Below are positions 35,723 to 44,205 of a DNA stretch of 64,000 nucleotides, piece by piece. The notes under the pieces were generated by a model. It was not told where the DNA came from. It worked only from the letters and a program-made list of their open reading frames with translations, and ran no database searches. Each line of letters opens with the position of its first letter. The first letter of the stretch is position 1. Location: positions 386 to 64,385 of the forward strand of contig NZ_MPDM01000003.1 in assembly GCF_001936115.1 (NCBI RefSeq), read 5' to 3'. Made by a program: the position numbers and the translations under genes. Source of the DNA: Boudabousia marimammalium (GTDB lineage: Bacteria > Actinomycetota > Actinomycetes > Actinomycetales > Actinomycetaceae).

Positions 35723-37474
35723 ATTTCTGATCCCATTATTTCCCTCAAGGATTTCTCCTTTCAATACAGGGAGCAGTCCAATCCCACGCTTTGTGACCTT
35801 AACCTAGAGGTTTTCCAGGGACAGAAGGTCGCAATCGTGGGACCTTCTGGTTGTGGCAAATCCACATTAGTGTCAGTGCTCAACGGACTAATCCCGCATC
35901 ACTATCAGGGTGAATCAAAGGGAACAGTCAAAATTGCCGGCCTAAATCCCCAAAACGCCCCAATCGTCGAAATTGCTAGGCATGTCGGGACTGTGCTCCA
36001 AGATATGTCGAGCCAGTTTGTGGGCTTGACCGTGGCCGAAGATATTGCGTTTTCACTAGAGAACCGAGCTGTCCCACAAGCAGGAATGCCCGCCATGGTG
36101 ACTGCTGCCGCTGAGACTGTTGGAATGGAAAGCAAGCTGGATGCGGCGCCGCAGGATCTGTCTGGTGGACAAAAACAGAGAGTGGCAATGGCTGGCGTGC
36201 TGGTCGAAAACGTGGATATCCTCATCTTTGATGAGCCTTTAGCCATGCTAGACCCGGCTTCCGGTAGAGCAACTATTGATTTGATAGACCGGCTCAATCA
36301 GGATGGAAAGACCATCCTGATTGTTGAGCACCGCTTGGAGGACGTGCTCCATCGAAACGTAGACCGAGTGATTTTGATGGATCAAGGGCAGATTGTTGCG
36401 GATCTTCCACCTAATGAACTAGTTGCCACCACATTATTGGAAGAGCACGGGATTAGGCCGCCTCTTCACGTCGCCGCACTGAAATACGCTGGGATTAAGA
36501 TATGCCCCCAAATGTGTGCGGCATATGTGGAGCGGCTAAAGCTATCGCCTATAGAGATTCAGAAGGTGAAAGCCTGGGCTGACTCTATCGAGACAACAGG
36601 CACCACCACTCAGGTCCAAACTGAAACAGTTATTGAACTAGATGAGGTAACTGCAGCATACCCGCCAGCAGGGGATGAGGTACCTCCGCCAGTTTTCCAA
36701 GCGGTGTCAGTCTCCTTACAAAGCGGGTCAATGGTCGCGATTGTCGGGTCGAACGGAGCTGGCAAGTCAACTCTCGCTGGGGCGATCTGTGGATTCGTGC
36801 CAATCACCGCCGGTGTACTTAAAATCAACGGTTCTTTGGCGAACAGCTGGTCGCTTGCGCAACGTGGAGAAGAAGTCGGATTTGTCTTGCAATCACCCTC
36901 ACAGATGCTCTCAGCACCGCTAGTGACGGATGAGCTCCAGCTGGGATTGAAAGTGAAAGGAATAGACGCCCAAACAATAGCTGAGCGATGTGAAAAGGCG
37001 CTTAGAGTGTGTGGTCTGTGGCAGCACCGCAACTGGCCTATCTCTGCTCTCAGTCATGGGCAGAAAAAACGGCTCACGATTGCGACAATCTTGGCGCTCG
37101 GCCCCAGCATTTTGATTCTTGATGAGCCTACTGCCGGACAGGATTTTGCGCACTACGCAGAGTTCATGGATTTCTTGAGAGAAATTAATCAGTCAGGTGT
37201 CACTGTAGTCCTGATTACCCACGATATGCATTTGGCCCTGGAATACACTCAACGAGTGCTAGTGGTCAGCGGGGGAGAGATCCTAGCCGATGATTCACCG
37301 GCGAAAGTACTAACCGATCCTGCGATTACTAAAGCCGCAGACCTAACCCTGACTGGCTTACATGCTCTGGCTCAGCTTTGCGGGATTCACAATATTTCTG
37401 GATTCGCACAAAAGTTCGTTGAGGCTGACCAAAAACTACGACGACAGCAGGGGAACCGAGGGGGAGGAGCATGA
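35723..37474 (+). CDS. ECF transporter energy-coupling ATPase (fused A1-A2), ATT start
   Basis: About 583 residues with two ABC ATPase domains. First: GPSGCGKSTL, LSGGQKQRVAMAG, LIFDEPLAMLD. Second: GSNGAGKSTLAG, LSHGQKKRLTIA, LILDEPTAGQD. The first in-frame ATG, GTG or TTG is the GTG at 35837 inside Walker A, which would destroy domain 1, and the frame closes at 35690. The natural start is ATT at 35723 (giving MSDPIISLKDFSFQY), with GGAG eight bases upstream at 35711-35714. Either a rare ATT start or a G-to-T change of ATG is present. It drives uptake with the S and T proteins and overlaps ecfT by four bases. Confidence 0.88.
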   Translation: MSDPIISLKDFSFQYREQSNPTLCDLNLEVFQGQKVAIVGPSGCGKSTLVSVLNGLIPHHYQGESKGTVKIAGLNPQNAPIVEIARHVGTVLQDMSSQFVGLTVAEDIAFSLENRAVPQAGMPAMVTAAAETVGMESKLDAAPQDLSGGQKQRVAMAGVLVENVDILIFDEPLAMLDPASGRATIDLIDRLNQDGKTILIVEHRLEDVLHRNVDRVILMDQGQIVADLPPNELVATTLLEEHGIRPPLHVAALKYAGIKICPQMCAAYVERLKLSPIEIQKVKAWADSIETTGTTTQVQTETVIELDEVTAAYPPAGDEVPPPVFQAVSVSLQSGSMVAIVGSNGAGKSTLAGAICGFVPITAGVLKINGSLANSWSLAQRGEEVGFVLQSPSQMLSAPLVTDELQLGLKVKGIDAQTIAERCEKALRVCGLWQHRNWPISALSHGQKKRLTIATILALGPSILILDEPTAGQDFAHYAEFMDFLREINQSGVTVVLITHDMHLALEYTQRVLVVSGGEILADDSPAKVLTDPAITKAADLTLTGLHALAQLCGIHNISGFAQKFVEADQKLRRQQGNRGGGA

Positions 37475-38307
37475 GCGCCCCAGTCCTTGGATATGTGGAA
37501 AGGCACGGTGTTTTACACCGTCTAACTGGAACCTCGAAACTTGTGCTGGTCTTAGCCCTCGTGATCACGGGCATGATTACTTTCGATGCCCGCCTGCTGG
37601 CTGCCCTATCATTCCTAAATATTATTCTTTGGGTACTTTCCCGGATCCGGTTACACGACCTTTGGTTAGTCCTTTCGGTAATCCTTGTATTCATGGTGCT
37701 AAACAATCTACTGATTTACATCTTCGCGCCCGCATACGGGACTGAGCTCTTCGGTACTGAACATATATTGTTAAAAGGGGTGGGGAGATGGAACCTTACC
37801 ACTGAGCAGCTGTTCTACCAGCTGTTAGTCACTTTAAAGTACTTTGCGGTTCTCCCCTCAGTGTTACTGTTTATTGCTACCACTAGGCCGCCAGAGTTTG
37901 CTGCCTCACTGAACCGGCTTGGAGTGCCCTATCGCATGGCATACGCGGTTTCGCTGGCACTACGCTATATCCCAGATATTCAAAGAGAGTTTGCAACCAT
38001 CAACCAGGCGCAGCAAGCCAGAGGACTAGACACCTCAAAGAACGTGAAACTGGGGGTAAGGATACGAAATCTGATCTCTATCCTGATGCCACTATTATTA
38101 TCATCCCTAGATCGGATTGAAACGATTGCCGCAGCGATGGAGCTACGCGGTTTTAGCAGCGGCAAACGCCGCACCTGGTATGCGGCACGCGCACTTAAAC
38201 CTGCTGACTGGTTAGTGATCGGTCTAAGCTTAGGTATCTTTTTGCTAGCTGTAGCTTTATGGCAGGTAAACTCTGGTCGATTCTGGAATCCGTTCACCAG
38301 AATTTAA
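37471..38307 (+). CDS. ecfT: ECF transporter transmembrane (T) component
   Basis: 278 residues with about six membrane segments and the two cytoplasmic coupling motifs of EcfT, QQARGLD near 180 and MELRGF near 220, through which ATP hydrolysis drives the S component. It overlaps the ATPase gene by ATGA, so the operon runs SAM hydrolase, S, A1A2, T. No other S-component is nearby, so this looks like a dedicated transporter. Confidence 0.9.
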   Translation: MSAPVLGYVERHGVLHRLTGTSKLVLVLALVITGMITFDARLLAALSFLNIILWVLSRIRLHDLWLVLSVILVFMVLNNLLIYIFAPAYGTELFGTEHILLKGVGRWNLTTEQLFYQLLVTLKYFAVLPSVLLFIATTRPPEFAASLNRLGVPYRMAYAVSLALRYIPDIQREFATINQAQQARGLDTSKNVKLGVRIRNLISILMPLLLSSLDRIETIAAAMELRGFSSGKRRTWYAARALKPADWLVIGLSLGIFLLAVALWQVNSGRFWNPFTRI

Positions 38308-38373
38308 CTGTGGTCGAATATCTCCATCAGCTAACAGGTAGTTGCCATGTCAAATATTCTCTTTATAGTGGCG

Positions 38374-38379
38374 TATACT
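38374..38379 (+). promoter_or_regulatory. Candidate -10 box of the Opu/EgtU-like operon
   Basis: TATACT lies about 50 bases before the GTG start at 38429, in a 121-base gap after ecfT. The -35 is not convincing. Confidence 0.3.
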
Positions 38380-38428
38380 TTAGGCATTCAAAACAATCTA
38401 GTAGACTCCAGAAAGGGCGGCCACGCTC

Positions 38429-39973
38429 GTGAGTGAACTATTCCAACTGTTATGGACCAGACAATCCTTCTTCTTTGAGCTGTTTGTGCAGCACCTACTG
38501 ATTTGTCTAATAGCAATCGTAATGGCCTGTATTATCGGAGTGAGCCTTGGTATTGGGGCTGCTGAACGTAAGCAAGCTAGCGGTTTCGTAATGGGTACGG
38601 CTAACTTTGTTTACACGATTCCTTCCATTTCAATGCTGGGTTTCTTGATTCCGCTTACTGGAATCGGTAACACTACCGCCATTGTTGCGCTCACCATCTA
38701 CGGTTTGCTTCCAATGGTTAGAGCCACCTATACAGGTCTCACCAACGTGGATCCCTTATTGATCGAAGCAGCTCGGGGAATGGGCTCAACCCGTAAGCAA
38801 TTGTTATGGAAAATAAAGATGCCTTTAGCCTTGCCCGTTATCATTTCGGGTCTACGCAATATGGTGGTCATGACTATCGCACTAGCCGGTATTGCGTCTT
38901 TCGTTGGAGCGGGTGGTTTAGGTGTAGCCATCTACCGTGGAATTACCCTAAATAACACCACTATGACAGTTGCAGGTAGTTTGCTTATTGCAATTTTGGC
39001 GTTAGTTTCAGATGCTCTGATCGGTTGGGTTGGAAAAGTCTTGGCTCCCGGATCTAAGGCCAAACGAGGTGGCCTCTACGCGATCGCGACCATGTTTGTG
39101 GTCGCAGTACTAGTTCCGATTATCGTCTCGGTTTCCAGCATGGGTGGCCCAACCATTCATATTGCTACTAAACCTATGACCGAGCAATACATTATAGGTC
39201 AAATCTTGAAGCAAAAGATTGAGTCTGAAACCAACTTGAAGGTGGAAATCACTCAAGGCGTCGGCGGTGGTACCTCAAATATTCAGCCGGCCATGGAAAA
39301 CGGCAGTTTTGATATCTACCCCGAATATACCGGCACTGGTTGGGCTGCTGTACTCAAGAACGAGAGCACCTATGGGCAACAGGATTTTTCTGAGTTGGCA
39401 AAACAATACCGAGACCAATATGACATGGAATGGGTAACTTCCTACGGGTTCCAAAATACCTACGGTATTGCCGTCCCTGATGAGCTAGCAAAACAGTATA
39501 ACTTGAAGACTATTTCGGATTTAGTTCCTATCGCCGACCAGCTTGTTTTCGGTGCAGAACCAGACTTCTTTGAACGCCTAGACGGATACAACGGGCTCAC
39601 GGAGGCCTACCGAATGAAGTTCGCAAGTACTAAAGACATTGACGTTGGCCTGAAGTATGAAGCCATCAGGGGAAAGCAAATTCAAGCAATGCCGATTTTC
39701 ACCACTGATGGCGAGCTAGCGGGTTCAGGACTAACCGTCCTCACCGACAACCTCGGTTTCTATCCGGCCTACGACTGCATGAACGTTGTTCGCGGCGAGA
39801 TCTTGCGAAAGCACCCTGAACTCAAAGGTATCTTGGAGAGCCTAGACGGCACTATCGACGAGGCGCACATGATTGACATGAACTCTCGCGTGGAAAACGG
39901 CGGCGAAACCCCCAGCGAGGTAGCGAGCGACTTCCTCGCCAACCTAGATTCAATGAAAGGCAACGGAAAATGA
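38429..39973 (+). CDS. ABC importer: permease fused to substrate-binding protein (OpuC/EgtU type)
   Basis: 514 residues. The N-terminal half is a BPD-type permease (about 1-215) with the coupling motif EAARGMGSTRKQLLWKIKMP. A further helix near 220-240 leads to an OpuAC-type receptor (about 245-505) with YPEYTGTGW and SYGFQNTYGIAVP. This fused layout is known from glycine betaine/carnitine/choline importers and the ergothioneine importer EgtU. The receptor departs from both: where they have DAYSTD and FPPY it has MPIFTTD and YPAY, so the ligand may differ. Starts at GTG with GAAAGGG upstream; the stop overlaps the ATPase gene. Confidence 0.85.
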   Translation: MSELFQLLWTRQSFFFELFVQHLLICLIAIVMACIIGVSLGIGAAERKQASGFVMGTANFVYTIPSISMLGFLIPLTGIGNTTAIVALTIYGLLPMVRATYTGLTNVDPLLIEAARGMGSTRKQLLWKIKMPLALPVIISGLRNMVVMTIALAGIASFVGAGGLGVAIYRGITLNNTTMTVAGSLLIAILALVSDALIGWVGKVLAPGSKAKRGGLYAIATMFVVAVLVPIIVSVSSMGGPTIHIATKPMTEQYIIGQILKQKIESETNLKVEITQGVGGGTSNIQPAMENGSFDIYPEYTGTGWAAVLKNESTYGQQDFSELAKQYRDQYDMEWVTSYGFQNTYGIAVPDELAKQYNLKTISDLVPIADQLVFGAEPDFFERLDGYNGLTEAYRMKFASTKDIDVGLKYEAIRGKQIQAMPIFTTDGELAGSGLTVLTDNLGFYPAYDCMNVVRGEILRKHPELKGILESLDGTIDEAHMIDMNSRVENGGETPSEVASDFLANLDSMKGNGK

Positions 39974-40743
39974 GTGCAGAGCAGCCAGCCAAAAGCAGTG
40001 AAGACACCATGATTAGCCTCGATAGTGTAAAAAAGAGCTATGGTGACAAAACCATCATTGAGTCGTTATCTCTCAAGGTTTCTAGGGGAGAATTCCTAAC
40101 TATTCTTGGCGAATCAGGCAGTGGTAAATCTACTTTGCTAAAAATGATTAATGGCCTCGTCACGCCCGATAGTGGAACTATCATGGTTGACGGTACAAAG
40201 GTGGCTACGCCGGCACCTTCAGAGAGCGATCTGGTGAAGCTACGCCGGACCGTTGGATATGCTGTTCAAGGTTCAGTCCTGTTCCCGCACCTGAGTGTGG
40301 CGCAAAATATTGGGTATGTACCGAAGATATCTGGCGCATCGAAGGGAGAGATTAAAGAAGCCGTGCACAGAGCGATTAAGATTGCCGGCCTAGATGAGGA
40401 TCTCCTCGACCGCATGCCTGCGCAGCTTTCGGGCGGTCAAGCACAGAGAGTTGGCATTGCGCGCTCAATCGCGGGACGGCCCCGGATTCTACTAATGGAT
40501 GAGCCTTTCGGTGCTGTGGATGAGATTACTCGGCGCGCCCTGCAGGACGAGATAGTAGAAATTGTGGGGCAAGAAGGACTTACCTGCTTGTTTGTCACCC
40601 ACGACACCGCGGAAGCACTCAAGCTAGGTTCCAAAGTGCTGGTGCTCAAGAACGGCGCAATTGAGCAGTATGACACCCCAGATGAGGTTGCTAACCACGG
40701 AGCGACAGATTACGTTCGCACTTTGGTCAATCACCAGAGTTAG
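39970..40743 (+). CDS. ABC importer ATPase partner of the fused permease
   Basis: 257 residues of the OpuA/ProV-type ATPase: Walker A GESGSGKSTLLK, Q-loop at AVQGSVLFPH, signature LSGGQAQRVGIA, Walker B ILLMDEPFGAVD and switch His in VTHDTAEA. There are no C-terminal CBS domains, which in some osmoprotectant ATPases sense ionic strength, so osmotic gating is not supported. Four-base overlap with the permease-receptor gene. Confidence 0.9.
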   Translation: MSAEQPAKSSEDTMISLDSVKKSYGDKTIIESLSLKVSRGEFLTILGESGSGKSTLLKMINGLVTPDSGTIMVDGTKVATPAPSESDLVKLRRTVGYAVQGSVLFPHLSVAQNIGYVPKISGASKGEIKEAVHRAIKIAGLDEDLLDRMPAQLSGGQAQRVGIARSIAGRPRILLMDEPFGAVDEITRRALQDEIVEIVGQEGLTCLFVTHDTAEALKLGSKVLVLKNGAIEQYDTPDEVANHGATDYVRTLVNHQS

Positions 40744-40804
40744 CTCAACATGCTCTAAGCGTTATCTTCAGCGCGCATATGGGATTGTCCGATAACATCA
40801 ATCC

Positions 40805-41743
40805 ATGGATGAAACACAGTTTGTTAATGGTTTGGCAATACCCGACACGCATAAGCGGGTAGTCACTAAGATTCTTGAGGCTTTGCGCAGGGAAGATTTG
40901 CACCTAGAACTCGCCCTCGAAGATGGGGAGTTGTACGTGGAGATTGAGGACCAGATGCGTGGCAATCTGACTGAGATGGCCCGTGACCTGGCTGAAGTTT
41001 CTGAGGCGGAGCAAGACGAGGCCATCAGCTCTGTGTTGCATCAGGTCGTAGCTTACCGAACTGAAGCTGAGCTATTTCTTGACGAGGGGGAGGAAATACC
41101 CGTTCCTGAGCTTTCCGCGGTGGTAGCGACTTTGCTTCCCACCATCGAAGAGGGGGAAGAGTTCTCATATGCCAAGGACCTTGGCGGAGATGTTCATGCC
41201 TATCTTCTGACCGACACTGGTAGTGGATGGAAACTTCTAGACGATCAGCTAGTCTTAGGCATGAACGTCGCAGACTCCAAACTTTGGGATTCAGCGGTTG
41301 CTGCTACCAGCCAGTTCCCGGTATCAGAGGTAATTGAAGTTGAGGACGACATCGTTGCCATTCTCGGGTCTAGCAGGGAGTTCAGTGCCCGCGCCTTGGA
41401 CATGGTTGAGCTTCTCGATGAGGCGCAGGTTGAATACGGGGACGAGGGCGTGTTCTTTGCTATCCCCAGCCCACGGTCAGTGTTGGTTCTTCCAGTTAGA
41501 GCAGGATCGGTAGAAGCCGATGCAATGCGCATGGTCGAGTACAAAAATGGACTGCTAGAAAACCCTGATTTCGTTGATGCTGAAGGTATCCTGGGTGACC
41601 GAGCCTACTACTGGTCAGCGCGCAGCGAGGAGGGCACCGGGATCATCTGCTACGAACATGAATACACCCAAAACGGTGAAGAATATGTCGAGCTGGTGCT
41701 ACCAGACAACCTGTGGGAACTTGATTCGAATAAGCGTGACTAA
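40805..41743 (+). CDS. Acidic protein of unknown function
   Basis: 312 residues, strongly acidic (many E/D runs), no signal peptide or membrane segment. The middle and C-terminal parts alternate short beta-type stretches (IPSPRSVLVLPVR, AYYWSARSEEGTGIICYEH), vaguely like DUF1444/YtpQ-type cytosolic proteins, but I do not claim membership. It is 12 bases upstream of the metallopeptidase gene and likely cotranscribed. No ribosome site is visible before its ATG. Confidence 0.6.
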   Translation: MDETQFVNGLAIPDTHKRVVTKILEALRREDLHLELALEDGELYVEIEDQMRGNLTEMARDLAEVSEAEQDEAISSVLHQVVAYRTEAELFLDEGEEIPVPELSAVVATLLPTIEEGEEFSYAKDLGGDVHAYLLTDTGSGWKLLDDQLVLGMNVADSKLWDSAVAATSQFPVSEVIEVEDDIVAILGSSREFSARALDMVELLDEAQVEYGDEGVFFAIPSPRSVLVLPVRAGSVEADAMRMVEYKNGLLENPDFVDAEGILGDRAYYWSARSEEGTGIICYEHEYTQNGEEYVELVLPDNLWELDSNKRD

Positions 41744-41755
41744 CGGCTGGTAGTT

Positions 41756-42508
41756 TTGCGAACGCTCAGTTTCACCATTGCGGGCTTTGAAGTAGAGGTC
41801 TCCCGAAAACGGGTCAAGAACTTTAACCTTCGTTATCAAAGTAGTACAGGTAGGTTTGTGGCGTCCGTGCCTCTGCGGTCAACCCGCGCCCAGATTGAGT
41901 CCTTTCTGGTAACGAATGAGTCTTGGATCCGTAAAACGCATGACAAGGTTGCAAAAATGCGTCTCAAACAGGCACTTAACTGGCGGCAAACGGGCCTGCT
42001 TCCGGTTTGGGGTGCGCAGTTTCTCCTTGCTGTTGAAGAGGTAGGGAATCTCCCTCGTCAACAAGCCAAACTGGAATTGGATGAGGGAGGACTAAGCATG
42101 TTGCTGCCATCCTCGTTACTATCAGCCAATGGTCCGGAATTGAGCCGATGGCCGGCGGAAGACGCTCATGCTCTTGACCGCTTAGTGGACAGCTTCTATC
42201 ACGGCCAAGTTAGGTCAGCAGGTGGGCTCCTCATTCCTCGCCTCAGCCAAGAGATAGCAGTAAAACCCGGTAACTTAGCTGTCAGGAAGATGAAAAGTCG
42301 TTGGGGCTCTTGTAACCCGAGGACAGGTCGCATCTGTTTGAACTCCGAACTAGCCCGATATGATGAAAAGTTCTTACGCTACATAGTTATCCATGAACTT
42401 GCGCATTTGCGCCACGCAAATCACGGAGCGGAGTTCTGGACTCTGGTGGAGAAGCATGAACCCCAAGCTAGAGAGCTACGCAAACAGTTGCGCCAGGTGA
42501 GTCGATAA
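41756..42508 (+). CDS. YgjP-like (DUF45/WLM-type) zinc metallopeptidase
   Basis: 250 residues. The C-terminal zinc motif HELAHLRHANHG gives HExxH plus a downstream His and an FW pair. The upstream MKSRWGSCNPRTGRICLN segment is the signature of the YgjP/M48-like family often found beside restriction or repair genes. It is cytoplasmic and its substrate is unknown. The start is a TTG at 41756, since no ATG or GTG fits the conserved N-terminus. A hairpin containing the stop codon follows. Confidence 0.82.
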   Translation: MRTLSFTIAGFEVEVSRKRVKNFNLRYQSSTGRFVASVPLRSTRAQIESFLVTNESWIRKTHDKVAKMRLKQALNWRQTGLLPVWGAQFLLAVEEVGNLPRQQAKLELDEGGLSMLLPSSLLSANGPELSRWPAEDAHALDRLVDSFYHGQVRSAGGLLIPRLSQEIAVKPGNLAVRKMKSRWGSCNPRTGRICLNSELARYDEKFLRYIVIHELAHLRHANHGAEFWTLVEKHEPQARELRKQLRQVSR

Positions 42509-42523
42509 ACCCACCTGGCGCAA
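42488..42523. terminator. Hairpin shared by convergent genes
   Basis: TTGCGCCAGGTG (42488-42499) pairs with CACCTGGCGCAA (42512-42523). The 12-base loop holds the metallopeptidase stop codon. It lies between the metallopeptidase (plus) and the DUF5692-like gene (minus), whose stop is 36 bases further right. Confidence 0.6.
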
Positions 42524-42558
42524 CCATTCAGAAAGGACTAGAGAGTCAAAGTAGTTCG

Positions 42559-43920
42559 TTAACTCTCTTTAGCGGTATTTGAAGTGACTTCCCACTTGGG
42601 GTCGCCCTGCACACCCTTCTGTGCCAGAACAGGATCTGCGCTCACAGGTGTGCGTAGTTTCGGGTAACGACGATCTTCCTTGCCCCACCACGGCATATAG
42701 CCAACGAATCCATCAACCGGGGGAGTGAGGGACTCGGGCTCGTAGCCCAACTCAGCCGGGGTCTCCGGAATCATATCGGTCAAGAAGTACTTGTCAGCGT
42801 CATCAGCGTGTAGTTTAACAACCTTAGCGAATGCCTTGGTATTGAAGAACAGAGCATTGGTGATCGGGTTTCGCTTCGTCTTGATAATCAGATACAGCCA
42901 CCAGATGAACAGGACAACGTTCCAAATCAGGGCTGCGCCAGAGCTGACGATGTTGGCGTTGGGATCCATGGTTGCAAAGTTGGTCATTGCGCCCGGGGGA
43001 ACCGCAATGTCGGCCAGCAGGTTGTTGAAGGCAATCCAGAACATCAAAGTGAAGCAGCGGAACCAAATCCACTGACCCTTTGCCCAAGTGAAGGCGGGAA
43101 TGGTGCAGGCAAGCAGCAAAGCTAAAGTGCAGTACCAGGTGTAGTCAGCCAGCGAGTTGTACAAGAATGCGTGGTTCCACAAGTCGTAAGCAATAACCCA
43201 AGGCCAAATCATGTCAACCCAGATTAGGCCCTTGACCTTTTCTTTCTTGTTGGTGGTAACGATGATCTTGCCTAGGCCAGTGACGGTGATGCAGTTCAAA
43301 AGACCAGCAACAGCAGACATGATATTCCAGTAGCCGCCAATGGTGCGGAAACCAGTGTCGGGGTCAATACCAACGTGGTTAGCTTCGAAGTTAGCGGCTA
43401 GAGCTTGGAACCATTCCGGGGTGTTCACCACTGCGGTGAGTCCGCGAGCTTCCGGCAGGCCGGAGAGCATATCTTCAGCCTGGCTATTTGCGATTCCCTG
43501 CAAACATTGCCAGTCGGCGGCGCACTGGTAGTAACGGTCAGCATTGAAGTAGATGGTGATATCTCTTACGTTCGCTTCCATGATGTTCGCGACTAGGCCT
43601 AGCCAGAGCAAAGCGCCCATCCAGATTGCCCAACGACGGAACTTAACAGGGTCTTTCTTGCCGAGCACCAGCAGCCAGCCGGTCATGGTTGCTGTTGCCA
43701 CCATCAGTAGATACTTGCCGAAGGGGAACCAGCCCACAATCGGTAGGCCATAGATGTAGGCGTAGGGAATCATAGCAATACCGCCAGCGGTCCAGAACAC
43801 GAAAATAGTCCAGTTCCAACGGCGGTTAATTTCTGCGACAGCAATCTGCGCAAGCAATACAACCAACCAGATGAGGTAGACACGGGCGGGTCCTGCTTCC
43901 CACAAGAAGAGAGAACTCAT
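42559..43920 (-). CDS. Multi-pass membrane protein, DUF5692-like (paralogue A)
   Basis: About 453 residues with roughly ten hydrophobic helices and a polar C-terminal tail of about 95 residues. It shares a clear core with the protein at 45639-46694: GxWNIMxxxAGxLN, AYDLWNxAFLYNSLAD and TWYCTLALLLACTIPA. I recall this as DUF5692, function unknown. It differs from paralogue B by an extra loop of about 60 residues (140-200) that includes CAADWQC, two cysteines six apart that could form a disulfide outside the cell. Start ATG 43920 has AAAGGTG at good spacing. It is divergent from the SRPBCC-like gene. Confidence 0.75.
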   Translation of the reverse strand: MSSLFLWEAGPARVYLIWLVVLLAQIAVAEINRRWNWTIFVFWTAGGIAMIPYAYIYGLPIVGWFPFGKYLLMVATATMTGWLLVLGKKDPVKFRRWAIWMGALLWLGLVANIMEANVRDITIYFNADRYYQCAADWQCLQGIANSQAEDMLSGLPEARGLTAVVNTPEWFQALAANFEANHVGIDPDTGFRTIGGYWNIMSAVAGLLNCITVTGLGKIIVTTNKKEKVKGLIWVDMIWPWVIAYDLWNHAFLYNSLADYTWYCTLALLLACTIPAFTWAKGQWIWFRCFTLMFWIAFNNLLADIAVPPGAMTNFATMDPNANIVSSGAALIWNVVLFIWWLYLIIKTKRNPITNALFFNTKAFAKVVKLHADDADKYFLTDMIPETPAELGYEPESLTPPVDGFVGYMPWWGKEDRRYPKLRTPVSADPVLAQKGVQGDPKWEVTSNTAKES

Positions 43921-44148
43921 TAAAATCACCTTTGTTTCTGCATCGAAACTTACGAAGTTACAGCAAAGACTTTACTCCTTTCGCTCATAATGAACTGGGC
44001 GGTGAATAAGTGTTCAGGGGGAACCTTGAAGAATGAGCTTTTTCCCGCCGAATCTCAGACAAAAGTCCTATGCGAATGTCCATTGCAAAAACGGATCGGT
44101 GCACCCTTTTTCAGTGCGCATATAGTTCGGGAAAAGCGACTTGAATCA

Positions 44149-44198
44149 CTATAAGATTAAGTGACTCGCAAAGTTGCGACTCTTACTAGATTAAATGA
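44149..44198 (+). promoter_or_regulatory. Promoter and operator of the SRPBCC-like gene
   Basis: A -10 box TATAAG (44150-44155) is followed by the near-perfect palindrome GACTCGCAA-AG-TTGCGACTC (44163-44182). The pair AGATTAAGTGA (44154-44164) and AGATTAAATGA (44188-44198) flanks it. The dyad covers the expected transcription start, as a repressor site would. CTATAAG-N6-TGACT (44149-44166) recurs with the same spacing before paralogue B. Confidence 0.5.
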
Positions 44199-44205
44199 GG
44201 TGTGA

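Noticed and set aside
35837-37474. ECF ATPase starting at the GTG at 35837
   Set aside because: That start begins inside Walker A and would remove the first beta strands; the ATT at 35723 with a ribosome site explains the full domain.
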